Shown: piece after piece, positions 41,325-52,260 of the stretch
Layout: each line of letters begins with the position of its first letter
Numbering within the stretch: the first letter of the stretch is position 1
From: Oreohelix idahoensis
Lineage: Eukaryota > Mollusca > Gastropoda > Stylommatophora > Oreohelicidae
DNA length: 64,000 nt
Assembly: GCA_024509875.1 (NCBI GenBank)
Contig: JAMPIV010019845.1
Location: 682,001-746,000 of the forward strand
Reading direction: 5' to 3'
Program-made: the position numbers and the translations under genes
The notes under the pieces: generated by a model
The model's database searches: none
What the model saw: the letters and a program-made list of their open reading frames with translations, nothing else
What the model was told of the DNA's origin: nothing

Positions 41325-41535
41325 CTTGTAATATAATATTGCAGATCATAATACAACATTGCGGTCTATACTCGAACTTTGCAGGTCATAATACAACATT
41401 GCAGTCTACACTAAAACTTTGCAGGTCATAATACAACATTGCAGTCTATGCTCAAACATTGCAGATCATCATACAACATGGCAGTCTATGCTCAAACTTT
41501 ACAGATCATAATACAACCTTGCAGGTCATAATTAA
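41325..41535. repeat. About 40-bp repeat, 5 units
   Basis: Units alternate ATAATACAACATTGCAG with CTCAAACTTTGCAGGTC. Pieces of the same repeat (ACAATACAACATTGCAG) reappear at 43137-43187 and 48911-48970, so it once ran on and was split by the LINE insertions. Confidence 0.85.
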
Positions 41536-41544
41536 AGCATATTA

Positions 41545-41804
41545 TGTCATGATTGATACATACGATCTAGGCAGTCATGATTGATACATACGATCTAGGC
41601 AGTCATGATTGATACATACGATCTAGGCAGTCATGATTGATACATATGATCTAGGCAGTCATGATTGATACATACGATAAAAGGCAGTCATGATTGATAC
41701 ATACGATCTAGGCAGTCATGATTGATACATACGATCTAGGCAGTCATGATTGATACATACGATCTAGGCAGTCATGATTGATACATACGATCTAGGCAGT
41801 AATG
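41545..41804. repeat. 28-bp minisatellite, about 9 units
   Basis: Units GCAGTCATGATTGATACATA plus CGATCTAG, nearly identical. One unit has AAAAGG in place of CTAGG. Confidence 0.96.
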
Positions 41805-43132
41805 TAGACACTGTTGGAGGGACAAACAAGGATATCAAAATAAGAAAACAAAAGCCTTGAGGAAGCTTTCGTTGCATTGGGAAATATATGGAGATCAACA
41901 GAAATTAATTCCAACACAAAAATCAGAATCTTGATTCGGATGTTAAGTCAGTCGTTTGTATGGCTCTGAAACATGAAAAACAACAACCAAAAAGCTACAG
42001 ACTTTCATAGATGGATGCCTATGTAGAATATAAGGATTAAAATGGTATGACAAGGTCTGTAATGTGGAACTGATGACAAGAACCAAATAAGTGCCAGTGG
42101 AGTAAGAGATGATAAGAACCAAACAAGTGCCAGTGGAGTAAAAGATGACAAGAACCAAACAAGTGCCAGTGGAGTAAGAGATGACAAGAACCAAACAAGT
42201 GCCAGTGGAGTAAGAGATGACAAGAACCAAACACGTGCCAGTGAAGTAAGAGATGACAAGAACCAAACAAGTGCCAGTGAAGTAAGAGATGACAAGAACC
42301 AAACAAGTGCCAGTGAAGTAAGAGATGACAAGAACCAAACAAGTGCCAGTGAAGTAAGAGATGACAAGAACCAAACAAGTGCCAGTGAAGTAAGAGATGA
42401 CAAGAACCAAACAAGTGCCAGTGAAGTAAGAGATGACAAGAACCAAACAAGTGCCAGTGAAGTAAGAGATGACAAGAACCAAACAAGTGCCAGTGGAGTA
42501 AGAGATGACAAGAACCAAACAAGTGCCAGTAGAGTAAGAGATGACAAGAACCAAACAAGTGCCAGTAGAGTAAGAGATGACAAGAACCAAACAAGTGCCA
42601 GTAGAGTAAGAGATGACAAGAACCAAACAAGTGCCAGTGGAGTAAGAGATGACAAGAACCAAACAAGTGCCAGTGGAGTAAGAGATGACAAGAACCAAAC
42701 AAGTGCCAGTGGAGTAAGAGATGACAAGAACCAAACAAGTGCCAGTGGAGTAAGAGATGACAAGAAACAAACAAGTGCCAGTGGAGTAAGAGATGACAAG
42801 AACCAAACAAGTGCCAGTGGAGTAAGAGATGACAAGAACCAAACAAGTGCCAGTGAAGTAAGAGATGACAAGAACCAAACAAGTGCCAGTGGAGTAAGAG
42901 ATGACAAGAACCAAACAAGTGCCAGTGGAGTAAGAGATGACAAGAACCAAACAAGTGCCAGTGGAGTAAGAGATGACAAGAACCAAACAAGTGCCAGTGG
43001 AGTAAGAGATGACAAGAACCAAACAAGTGCCAGTGGAGTAAGAGATGACAAGAACCAAACAAGTGCCAGTGGAGTAAGAGATGACAAGAAGATGCTGGAG
43101 ATGGAAAGGACACACATTGAGAAAACCAATGC
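41805..43132 (+). pseudogene. LINE family B fragment containing an expanded array
   Basis: 41805-42071 aligns with 46411-46690 of the larger family B copy (GTTGGAGGGACA, GCATTGGGAAATATATGGAG, AAGCTACAGACTTTCATA). The sequence then enters the 36-bp array and emerges at 43090-43132 with GGAAAGGACACACATTGAG, matching 46758-46776. It is one LINE fragment with a tandem expansion in the middle. Frames are broken. Confidence 0.92.
42072..43090 (+). repeat. 36-bp minisatellite, about 28 units, grown inside LINE family B
   Basis: Units GATGACAAGAACCAAACAAG plus TGCCAGTGGAGTAAGA. In the unexpanded family B copy (46696-46750) the same stretch is present once, bounded by GATGACAAGAA and GATGAGAAGAA exactly 36 bases apart. 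The minus-strand open frames of 374-419 codons here are artefacts of a unit divisible by 3. Confidence 0.96.
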
Positions 43133-43369
43133 AGTTCACAATACAACATTGCAGCTGATAATATAACATTGCAGCTTACAATACAACTCTGCCTAGACCA
43201 GTCCCAAGCCCGGCTAAAAAAAGGAGGAGGGCAGACTGCATGGAGGCCGTAAGGAGGCAGCCCCTCCACCATGCAAAGGCACAACAGGCCAATCACCTGT
43301 TTGCTTTAAATCACGATTATGCGAACAAGAGAGAAAACCGGACTGATTCTAAAGGCGACGAACTGGAAC

Positions 43370-43880
43370 GGACTACGGACTACGACTTATGGAACTTGGA
43401 ATACAAGAAGTATAAATGGGAAAGAAGAGGAGCTGGTGGAAGAGACGAGGAAAGCAAAACTAGAAATCCTGGCTATAATGGAAACTTAGAAAAAGGGACA
43501 AGGAGTCATGGATCTCGATGGCAACACGCTGCTCTACAGTGGTGTACCCACATCTGAAAGAGCTAAAGGGGGCGTGGGTTGCATTGTGGCCAAAAACCAA
43601 AAAGATAGTATCAAGAGATGGAACTTTGTCTCGGAGCGCATTATGGTTGTAAAACTAAAAGAACGAGAAACCATAGATAACCTGGTCATAGTGTAGATAA
43701 CCTGGTCATAGTGTATGGGCCAAATGAGGATGAGAGAGCAGAGGTCAAGGAGGAATTCTTCGAGCTGCTTCAAAGGACAGTGGATGACTGCCTAGATGAA
43801 ATTATCATGCTCGGAGATTTCAATGCCAGAGTTGGAAATGACCATGCTAGATGGGATGGAGTTATCCGGTTACACCATCC
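43370..43880 (+). pseudogene. LINE family C polyprotein, endonuclease N-terminal part
   Basis: In a composite of frames it reads TTYGTWNTRSINGKEEELVE, LEILAIMET (catalytic Glu region), GGVGCIVAKNQKDSI, VYGPNEDERAEVKEEFF and IIMLGDFNARVGND (Asp and Asn). There is a stop just after MET and further frame changes. The rest of the domain is at 46997-47305. Confidence 0.85.
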
Positions 43881-43918
43881 TGTAAAAAAAATTTAAACCA
43901 CAAAAAACTTCAACAAAT

Positions 43919-45107
43919 ATGGACAAGTCAAATAAAGAAAATAAAACACAGCCATCCAAGACAGGGGAAGGTCCTCTCGCGGGGAGGCGTATGATGCAAC
44001 ACAGAGAAAGCCGAAAGGAGTCTGTGTTGCTGACTAACCTTCTTTCTTCTGAGAGAACTTCCAGATTTGGCACCTGGAATGTTCGGACATTAAATGAACA
44101 AGGGAAAGTGGCGCAAGTAGCAGCAGAAATGAGGGAATACAAAATCGAGGTTCTGGGAATGTGTGAAACAAAGTGGAAGGGGGTAGACAGGAAGAAACTC
44201 ATCACAGGTGAATTGGTGCTGTCCTCAGGACATGAAGACGAAAGTTCACACCACAGTGAAGGGTAGCTCTTATGTTATCTAAAGAAGCACAGAAAGCACT
44301 AATTGAATGGGAAGCTGTTGGACCCAGAATAATAACAGCTTCTTTCAAAACAGCTAAAAAGAAAATTCATGTAAATGTCATCCAATGTTATGCACCAACT
44401 AATGACAAAGAAGAGTCTGTGAAAGAAGCATTTTATACTAAACTACAAGAAATTATGGATAAAGTAAAAAGAAGAGACATCACAATTTTGATGGGTGACA
44501 TGAATGCAAAGATAGGTACAGTCAACACTGGATTGAAGAAGTCATGGGAAAACATGGGCTAGGAGTAATGAATGAAAATGGAGAGCTATTCGCAAACTTC
44601 TGTGCTTCATATCAACTGGCTATAGGAGGAAGCATGTTTCCACATAAGAGAATACACAAGGCAACATGGATATCACCAGACCATAGAACAGAAAATCAGA
44701 TTGATCATATATGCATAAACAAGAAGTTTAGATCATCATTGCAGGATGTAAAGGTATATAGAGGAGCAGATGTGGCATCAGATCACCATCTTCTGATAGC
44801 CAAAGTAAAAATGAAACTCAAGAGATATGCAACAATGCAAAATTATAGACAACAGTTTAATGTAGGACAGCTAAGAAATCAAGAAACAAGAGACAAATTT
44901 GCGGTCACAGTATCCAACAAATTCCAAGTGCTCCAACAGCTGGAAGATGTAGAGAATACAGAAGACTATTGGCAGCAGGTCAAAACAGTATGGAAGGAGA
45001 CATGTGAAGAAATACTGGGGAAAAGGGAAAGACAACAAAAAGCATGGATAACAACAGAAACCATCAATAAGATAAAAGACAGAAAAAAAACAAGAAAGCA
45101 GAGTTAA
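43919..45107 (+). pseudogene. LINE family B endonuclease (frameshifted)
   Basis: Three successive open pieces (43919-44266, 44272-44562, 44544-45107) encode an apurinic-like endonuclease. Motifs are SRFGTWNVRTLNEQGKVAQV at the start, GMCETKW (catalytic Glu), VIQCYAPTND, ILMGDMNAKIG (Asp and Asn), TWISPDHRTENQIDHICINK and DVASDHHLLIAKV (Asp and His). This is the endonuclease type often annotated in databases as craniofacial development protein 2-like. A stop or frameshift between pieces breaks the frame. Confidence 0.9.
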
Positions 45108-45148
45108 ACACAAGCAAAACTAGAAGCTCCAAAGCCAAGGCTCAAGAA

Positions 45149-46676
45149 GTGTACACAGAAGCAAACAAAGAAGTAAAAAGAAGTATCAAAAGAGACAAGA
45201 GGAAGTATATTGAGGAGTTGGCAAGAGAGGCAGAAGATGCTGCAGCCAAAGGAAATATGAGAGAACTGTATAGCAGCACAAAGAAGCTAACAGGGAAATA
45301 CAAGCAAACAAGTTGCCTCATAAAAGACAAGAATGGGAAACTGCTCAGCAATATACAAGAGCAAAATGAAGAGGTGGACAGAATATTTTGGGGACCTTCT
45401 CAATAGACCAGCTCCACAAAACCCGCCGGACATCCAGCCAGCAGAAGAAGAGCTACAAATTAACGGTGAAAGACCAACGAAGGAAGAAATAAAGAAAGCC
45501 ATAAAGCTTCTAAGAGAGGGAAAAGCGTCGGGACCTGATGGCATTCCAGCAGAGGCCATCAAAGCAGATATCGACACGGCTACAGAGATGTTATATAAAT
45601 TACTTGGTAAAGTCTGGGAAAAGGAAGAGATACCAGCAGAATGGAAGGAAGGATATCTGGTTAAGTTGCCTAAGAAGGGAAATTTACAAGAGTGCACAAA
45701 TTATAGAGGAATAATGTTACTATCAGTGCCAGGAAAAGTATTAAACAGGATTATCCTTGAGAGATTAAAAGAGTCCATAGACAAGAAACTGAGAGATGAA
45801 CAAGCAGGTTTTCGACAAAACAGATCATGTACAGACCAGATAGCCAATTTGAGAATAATAGTTGAACAAAGTCTGGAATGGAATTCACCACTATACATCG
45901 GATTTGTGGACTACGAAAAGGCATTTGACAGTGTAGACAGAGAATCACTTTGGAAATTGATGAGGCATTATGGAGTTCCCCTGAAGATCATTAATTTAAT
46001 AAAGAAAACATATGAAGACATGACATGCAGAGTTCTTCACGAAGGACAGCTAACAGAACCGTTTGGGATAAGAACAGGAGTGCGACAGGGATGCCTCTTG
46101 TCTCCATTTCTTTTCTTGCTGGCAATAGGTTGGGTTATGAGATCATCGACAACACACAACAGAAATGGAATCCAGTGGACTCTGACTAAGCAGTTGGATG
46201 ATCTGGATTTTGCTGATGACTTGGCTCTTCTGTCCCATAACCGTAATCAGATGCAGGACAAATTGAAAACACTCGATGAGAGGTCACAGCAATTGGGTCT
46301 GAAAATACACTGGGAAAAGACAAAAATAATGAGAATAAATGCAGGTAATGATAACAGGGTTGAACTTGAAGAAACACCAATTCAAGATGTAGAATCATAC
46401 ACATATCTTGGCAGTAATATAGACAAAGTTGGAGGGACAGACAGCGATATCAAAATAAGAATACAAAAGGCAAGAGGAGCTTTCATTGCATTGGGAAATA
46501 TATGGAGATCAAGAGAAATCGGATCCAACACGAAAATAAGAATCTTCAACTCAAATGTGAAGTCAGTCCTATTGTATGGCTCGGAGACATGGAGAACAAC
46601 AAAGACAACAACCAAAAAGCTACAGACTTTCATAAATGGGTGCTTGCGTAGAATAGAGGGATTAAAAATGGTATGA
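45149..46676 (+). CDS. LINE family B reverse transcriptase
   Basis: 45149-45406 gives the linker (LIKDKNGKLLSNIQEQNEEV) and, after a one-base shift, 45333-46676 is open for 447 codons with the whole reverse transcriptase. Motifs: GKASGPDGIPAEAIK, NYRGIMLLSVPGKVLNRII, FVDYEKAFDSVDRESLW (first Asp), GVRQGCLLSPFLFLL and LDFADDLALLSHNRNQM with the Asp pair. The thumb follows with YTYLGSNIDKVGG and SVLLYGSETW. A frameshift at about 46675 separates the last segment (46690-46992, RWIGHTLRKP, ending in FVEGLCSFGSGGL). The catalytic core is intact. Confidence 0.92.
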
Positions 46677-46996
46677 CAAGGTTACCAACGTGGAACTGAT
46701 GACAAGAACTAGACAAGTGCCAGTGGAACAAGAGATGAGAAGAAGACGATGGCGATGGATAGGACACACACTGAGGAAACCTGTTGATAGCATTACAAGG
46801 CAGTCCTTGTTCTGGAACCCCCAGGGCAAGAGAGGCAGAGGAAGACCAAGAAGTACATGGAGAAGAGAGTTGGAAACAGAGGTGAAAATGATGAGGAGAA
46901 CATGGAAAGAACTTGAGATGATGGCACGGGACAGGAGGACTTGGCATGTGTTTGTTGAAGGCCTATGCTCCTTTGGGAGTGGAGGGTTATGAATGA

Positions 46997-48901
46997 ATGA
47001 CTCTCAATGACAATGGAAAGCGACTCCTTAGATTCTGCAGTGAGCAGAATCTGATCATTACAAATACAAAGTTCCCCCATAAGCACATACATGCATACAC
47101 TAGATGTGAACCAACAAAGAATGAGAAATCAGTGATCGACTATGTCATTGTTAGGAGGAGCTCATTCAAATATGTCCAGGATGCTAGAGTCTGGAGGAGG
47201 CCAGAGATTGGAAGTGATCACTACCTGCTTACAATCAAAAGAACAACTGAAAGAGTTGCTCAGCCTAGGAACTGCCCAACATCACACAAGAAACCAAGTA
47301 AATGAACAGGAGAAATGAGCTTTAAGACCTACAAGCTGAGAGAGCCAGAAATTAAGACCAGATATCAGGGGCTTATTGCTACAGCAGTGAGAAACACAGA
47401 ACAACAACCTGATGACTTGGAAACCCTCTGGCTTAAATTCAAGGACATCATAAAGACAGCTGTTGCAGAAGCATGTGGTGAAGTCTGACTTGGGAACAAG
47501 AGAAAGAGGACACCTTGGTGGACAGAGGAAGTCAAAGAGAAAATAAGAGAGAAGAAAATGGCATGGAAACAATACTTAGGAGCTAAAAACACAACAGGAC
47601 AAATAGAGAAATATAGAGAATATGTGATACTCAGAACAGAAGCAAAGAACAAGGTGCTAGCAGCAAAACAGAAATCCTGGGAAGAATTTGGAGAAAAGCT
47701 AGAAAAAGATATGCAAGAAAACCAGAAATTGTTCCATAAGACCCTAAAGAACATGAGGAAGGAAAAACAATGCCCTCTCAAATTTATAAAGGACAAGCAA
47801 GGCAAATTGCTTATTGCCCCGAAGGAAGTAATGGAAAGATGGAAAGAATATTTCTCAGAACTCCTTGATGGTGAGCAAGGTCAAACATTAGAAATGATGC
47901 TATACATGGCTTCTACAAGTCCTGCAGAAATTATGTGAGGTTAGCAAACCATAAGTCTGAAGAGTTCAGGACCACCACTGGTGTAAGACAAGGTGATATC
48001 CTGTCACCTTATCTTTTCATACTCCTCATGGACGATGTCATCAAGACATGTAAGGAGAGCACAAGAAAGTATTCAGTGGAGTACTGGAAGATGAGACAGG
48101 TCTGTATTTCAGAGCTGGCATTTGCTTATGATGTTACCCTGATTGCTAAATCAGAGGCACATCTCCAATCCAACCTGCAAGTCTGGAGAAGAGAGGAATG
48201 GTCACAAGCAGCTCTAAAACAAAATCCATGGTGATATCACGAGAAGAAAGAAGTCATCAGATTGAGCTGGGAGAACAGGACAGGGGCAGGTCAACCACTT
48301 TAAATACCTCAGAGCTATTATAGACCGAAAGGGAGGCATCACAGAAGAGTTGGCCACTCGAAAAGCAGCAGCTGGGAGACTTTTTCAGGCCATAAATCGA
48401 GGATTCCTCAGCAAGAGATAGGTTGGTAAGAAAACGAAGATGTCTGTATACCGCTCCACCTATGTCCCAGTCTTGACATAAGGATGCGAGTCATGGGCAA
48501 TGACTACAACCCACAAAAGCCAGATCCAAACTTCAGAAATGAAGTATCTGAGGAAGGTCGTTGAAGTAACAAGAAGAGACATGGTCCGCAACCAGACGAT
48601 ACGTCAAGGCCTAAAATCCCACCCCCTGCAGACCCAAGTAGAACAGTCCCAACTAAGATGGTTTGGCCATGTCTGCAGAATGGGAGAAGATCGGCTACCA
48701 CGACAAGCATGGGAAACTAAGAGCCAGGGATCCAGACCCCTAGGACATCCCAGAGTGCGCTGGGATTACAACATTAGACAATCTTTGAAGGACCGAGGAC
48801 TAGAATGGAACCAGGCCAGGAGGAAGACAGCCGATAGGATAGTCTGGCGCTGTCTCTCCCAAACCTCTACACCTCACGGTAGAAGGGGAACGGCTAAGTA
48901 A
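46997..48901 (+). pseudogene. LINE family C polyprotein, rest of endonuclease, damaged RT, C-terminus
   Basis: 46997-47305 continues the family C endonuclease (NDNGKRLLRFCSEQNLIITN, SVIDYVIVRRS, EIGSDHYLLTIK). 47558-47938 gives the linker to the RT (FIKDKQGKLLIAPKEVMERW). RT palm motif A and its surroundings are missing: the frame jumps straight to TTTGVRQGDILSPYLFILLM, and the catalytic pair reads FAYDVTL, with Tyr in place of the first Asp. 48500-48901 is the C-terminus (LRWFGHVCRMGEDRLPRQAW), almost identical to 7890-8441. An internal deletion and a lost active-site residue mean that it cannot transpose alone. Confidence 0.88.
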
Positions 48902-49005
48902 GTAAGTAAGCTCACAATACAACATATCAGCTCACAATACAACATTGCATCTGATAAAACAGCATTGCACACATATGATCAGTCTATTCAAACAATTGTT
49001 TTCAG

Positions 49006-49133
49006 CTAAACGATGAACAAGAACGACAGGAAGATGAGAAATTTTTAACCGAGCTGGAAGAGCTGGAAGATGAATTCCTCAAAGAATATCGTTTGAAGAG
49101 AATAGAGGAGATGAGGAAAGCTTTGGCTGAAGT
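49006..49133 (+). CDS. PDCL: Phosducin-like protein, coding exon 3
   Basis: Acceptor TTTTCAG at 48999-49005. 42 codons plus 2 bases, encoding LNDEQERQEDEKFLTELEEL, then DEFLKEYRLKRIEEMRKALAEV. This is the charged helical stretch before the thioredoxin-like fold. It is about 16 residues shorter than in mammals between CRSH and the EEFL-like motif. The donor that keeps frame with exon 4 is GT followed by gtacgg at 49134, a weak site. The other GT candidates (49132, 49143) would be phase 0 or broken and run into TAA at the start of exon 4. Confidence 0.88.
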
Positions 49134-49156
49134 GTACGGACAAGTATTCATTTACT

Positions 49157-49305
49157 ATATCTTAACCCCTGTTATCAGATTATCTTAATACCTGTTATCA
49201 GATTATCTTAACCCCTGTTATCAGATTATCTTAATACCTGTTATCAGATTATCTTAACCCCTGTTATCAGATTATCTTAATCCCTGTTATCAGATTATCT
49301 TATTA
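49157..49305. repeat. 23-bp minisatellite, about 6-7 units
   Basis: Units TTAACCCCTGTTATCAGATT plus ATC, alternating with TTAATACCTG. It starts only about 24 bases after the inferred donor of PDCL exon 3. Confidence 0.95.
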
Positions 49306-49605
49306 GATTATTAGCCAGTGAAGAGCTTCACCAAGAAGTAGTTAGACTCTTGTTTACCTTGATGGTCATTTTTAATCTGCTATATTTGATGTTTTATGGT
49401 GAAGTCTGAAGAGGCAATGCTGCTATATTTATATTTTGTATGTGGTGAGCAGTGTTTTAAACCATGTATCAGATACATGTTATTGCTTGAGACACAAGTC
49501 TGCTATTTATGTTTGGTTAATTGTCTTGACCATGGATGTGGTTTCTGGAGGTTTCCTACAAGACAAAGAAAAAAGAGGAGAACCATTGCTCTGTGGGGAA
49601 CTTCA

Positions 49606-50290
49606 TCAGAGGAGACTCATGTGAAAGTGTTCACAGACTTAGCAGATTCATCATGTGAAATTGTTCACAGACTTAGCAGATTCATCATGTGAAATTGTTC
49701 ACAGACTTAGCAGATTCATCATGTGAAAGTGTTCACAGACTTAGCAGATTCATCATGTGAAATTGTTCACAGACTTAGCAGATTCATCATGTGAAATTGT
49801 TCACAGACTTAGCAGATTCATCATGTGAAATTGTTCACAGACTTAGCAGATTCATCATGTGAAAGTGTTCACAGACTTAGCAGATTCATCATGTGAAATT
49901 GTTCACAGACTTAGCAGATTCATCATGTGAAATTATTCACAGACTTAGCAGATTCATCATGTGAAATTGTTCACAGACTTAGCAGATTCATTGTGTGAAA
50001 TTGTTCACAGACTTAGCAGATTCATCATGTGAAATTGTTCACAGACTTAGCAGATTCATCATGTGAAATTGTTCACAGACTTAGCAGATTCATCATGTGA
50101 AATTGTTCACAGACTTAGCAGATTCATTGTGTGAAATTGTTCACAGACTTTGCAGATTTATCATGTGAAATTGTTCACAGACTTAGCAGATTCATCATGT
50201 GAAATTGTTCACAGACTTAGCAGATTCATCATGTGAAATTGTTCACCGAAACATATTTATCATGAGAAATTGTTCACAGACTTAGAAGAT
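49606..50290. repeat. 34-bp minisatellite, about 20 units
   Basis: Units AGCAGATTCATCATGTGAAA plus TTGTTCACAGACTT with few variants (GTGTTC, TCATTGTG). Confidence 0.96.
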
Positions 50291-50384
50291 TCAACATGCT
50301 ACACAAAAAACACATGAAGTACCTTGGAGAAGATTTCCCTCAAAGTCTAGCTGCAATGATGGCCCCCATGACCCATAAGGAGCA

Positions 50385-50622
50385 AGAAAACACGAGGATG
50401 ATAACAGAAATTGAAGGGGAACAACATAAGAAGAAAAAAGACAAGAAAACATGGGGATGATAACAGAAATTGAAGGGGAACAACATAAGAAGAAAAAAGA
50501 CAAGAAAACATGAGGATGATAACAGAAATTGAAGGGGAACAACATAAGAAGAAAAAAGACAAGAAAACATGGGGATGATAACAGAAATTGAAGGGGAACA
50601 ACATAAGAAGAAACAAGACATT
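50385..50622. repeat. 59-bp minisatellite, 4 units
   Basis: Units with GATGATAACAGAAATTGAAG, GGGAACAACATAAGAAGAAA and AAGACAAGAAAACATG. The differences are ACATGGGG versus ACATGAGG and one ACACGAGG. Minus-strand frames here are artefacts. Confidence 0.95.
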
Positions 50623-50887
50623 TTTACTTCTGATATTTATTGTTTGCCTAATTGCAGTTAATTTTTTTTTTTTTAAATGTATAATGAGAAAAGAAACCAT
50701 GGGAGCTTTTACAACACAACAACAAAATCTTAGTTAAACTTATTTAACAATGTTTAAAAGTTGACAGTGTATTCAGAACTGTGCACGCTGTTATATGACT
50801 GTAAATATAAATATAAATAGATAACATTAACCCATTGTAAATATAAATGTGGTTTTATATTGTTGTGTATGTTCCCTGTGTTGACAG

Positions 50888-50990
50888 ACCTAAATTTGGC
50901 AAGTTAATTTCTCTGACATCGGAAAATTTCATTGAAGAAGTGGATGGAGAGAATCCAGGTGTGACTGTCATTGTTCACATCTATGATCCG
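50888..50990 (+). CDS. PDCL: Phosducin-like protein, coding exon 4
   Basis: Acceptor TTGACAG and donor GTAAGT. One base completes the split codon, then 34 codons: PKFGKLISLTSENFIEEVDG and onwards to VTVIVHIYDP. This matches the first strand-helix-strand of the thioredoxin-like domain of phosducin-like proteins (mammalian VMVHIYE region). Confidence 0.95.
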
Positions 50991-51009
50991 GTAAGTTTTT
51001 GTTTAAGAA

Positions 51010-51235
51010 GTTATAGACTCTCATACGAGGGTGCTTGTGTAGAATAGAAGGATTGAAATGGTATGATGAGGTCATCAATATTGAACTGATGTCATAAATC
51101 AGACAGGTGCCAGTGGAACAGGAGATATGAAATAGGCACTGGCAGTGGATTTGACACACATTGAGAAAAACCTGTTGATAGCATTACAAGGTAGTTTTTG
51201 TTCTTGAATCGCCAGTGTAAGAGATGTGCAGAGAT
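51010..51235 (+). pseudogene. LINE family B, degenerate 3' fragment
   Basis: Aligns with 46620-46810: TATAGACTCTCATACGAGGG, GAAATGGTATGATGAGGTC, AGGTGCCAGTGGAACAGGAG and CTGTTGATAGCATTACAAGG. Here the 36-bp segment that expanded at 42072-43090 is present once. It begins about 20 bases after the donor of PDCL exon 4. Confidence 0.9.
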
Positions 51236-51299
51236 GCAATGTCATAAAGAAATACACGTTTCTAATCGAAAATACACTTTTTTACAAAACATTCTCAAA

Positions 51300-51697
51300 A
51301 CTGATTTTCATGTCTTTAGATTTGGGAAATTGTACATTTTCATGTCTTTAGATTTGGGAGATTGTACATTTTCATGTCTTTAGATTTGGGAGATTGTACA
51401 TTTTCATGTCTTTAGATTTGGGAGATTGTACATTTTCATGTCTTTAGATTTGGGAGATTGTACATTTTCATGTCTTTAGATTTGGGAGATTGTACATTTT
51501 CATGTCTTTAGATTTTGGAGATTGTACATTTTCATGTCTTTAGATTTGGGAGATTGTACATTTTCATGTCTTCAGATTTGGGAGATTGTACATTTTCATG
51601 ACTTTAGATTTGGGAGATTGTACATTTTCATGTCTTTAGATTTGGGAGATTGTACATTTTCATGTCTTTAGATTTGGGAGATTGTACATTTTCAGAA
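51300..51697. repeat. 32-bp minisatellite, about 12 units
   Basis: Units TTTCATGTCTTTAGATTTGG plus GAGATTGTACAT, nearly identical. Confidence 0.96.
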
Positions 51698-52260
51698 CAT
51701 GAATGAGTTACAGTTAAATTTTTTTAAATATAAAAAAAATATTTTGACCCTAAAAACTTCTTCCGCTTAACCCATAAGGTAATATAATTTCTTAGTTTTT
51801 TCATTGTTAACTTTGTCTGTCATCAATATCCTCATGATCATCATCAAGAGAAAAATCATAGTCATTACTTGTGAAACGTACAACATGCTTATTTGGTGCT
51901 TGACACTTGATTCTACTTGGCACCATCATCTATAGTTCTGTCCATGAGGTTCTGCTTGCTTTAGCTCCCTGTTAGTTGTCTTTGGCCTCCACATTCTTGT
52001 ATTCCCCTGTGGGTTCTAGTCAAGAGCATATCTGGTTTTATTGATTAGTTGTTTCCTGATGGTGTGTCGTAACCACGTCTATTTTCATTAATCTCCAGCT
52101 TTATTTATTGGCTGTTGTCTAGGCCCTGCCATAAGGCAGTTACTCACCCGTGAATTATTGGGACCCTATAGGGAAGCAGTTTAATAATAGTAACACTAAC
52201 ATTCCAAGCAGGTCATAAAATGTGACTAAGGAAGGTTGGGCTTGAAGCTGGCTACCCCAT
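51698..52260. other. PDCL intron 4, unassigned sequence
   Basis: No gene recognised. Minus-sense LINE-like wording may be present near 51900-52100 but I could not find a defining motif. Confidence 0.35.

Larger units (their letters stand above)
43885..46997 (+). mobile_element. LINE family B (RTE-like), nearly complete, inserted in family C
   Basis: Starts near 43885 and ends in GGGTTATGAATGAATGA at 46983-46999, an ATGA-type tail common in RTE-like elements. Contains endonuclease and reverse transcriptase reading in order, with frame breaks. It separates two halves of one family C endonuclease and is therefore younger. The exact left junction and target duplication were not fixed. Confidence 0.88.
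43173..48923 (+). mobile_element. LINE family C, near full length, with nested family B LINE
   Basis: Element 43188-48908, flanked by AGCTTACAATACAAC (43173-43187) and AGCTCACAATACAAC (48909-48923), a 15-bp duplication with one mismatch. The 5' end starts at TCTGCCTAGACCAGTCCCAA, and the 3' end is a TAAGTAAGTAAG tail shared with 7872-8449. At about 43880 the endonuclease is interrupted by a family B LINE (to about 46997), then continues. It lies in PDCL intron 2 inside a short-unit repeat. Confidence 0.88.

Noticed and set aside
41943..43296. Minus-strand open frames of 374-419 codons
   Set aside because: They are antisense translations of the 36-bp array inside LINE family B; the unit length divides by three.
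49606..50290. Regular direct repeats that might look like a CRISPR array
   Set aside because: Units are directly adjacent without unique spacers, there is no cas gene, and the genome is animal. The same holds for all arrays here.
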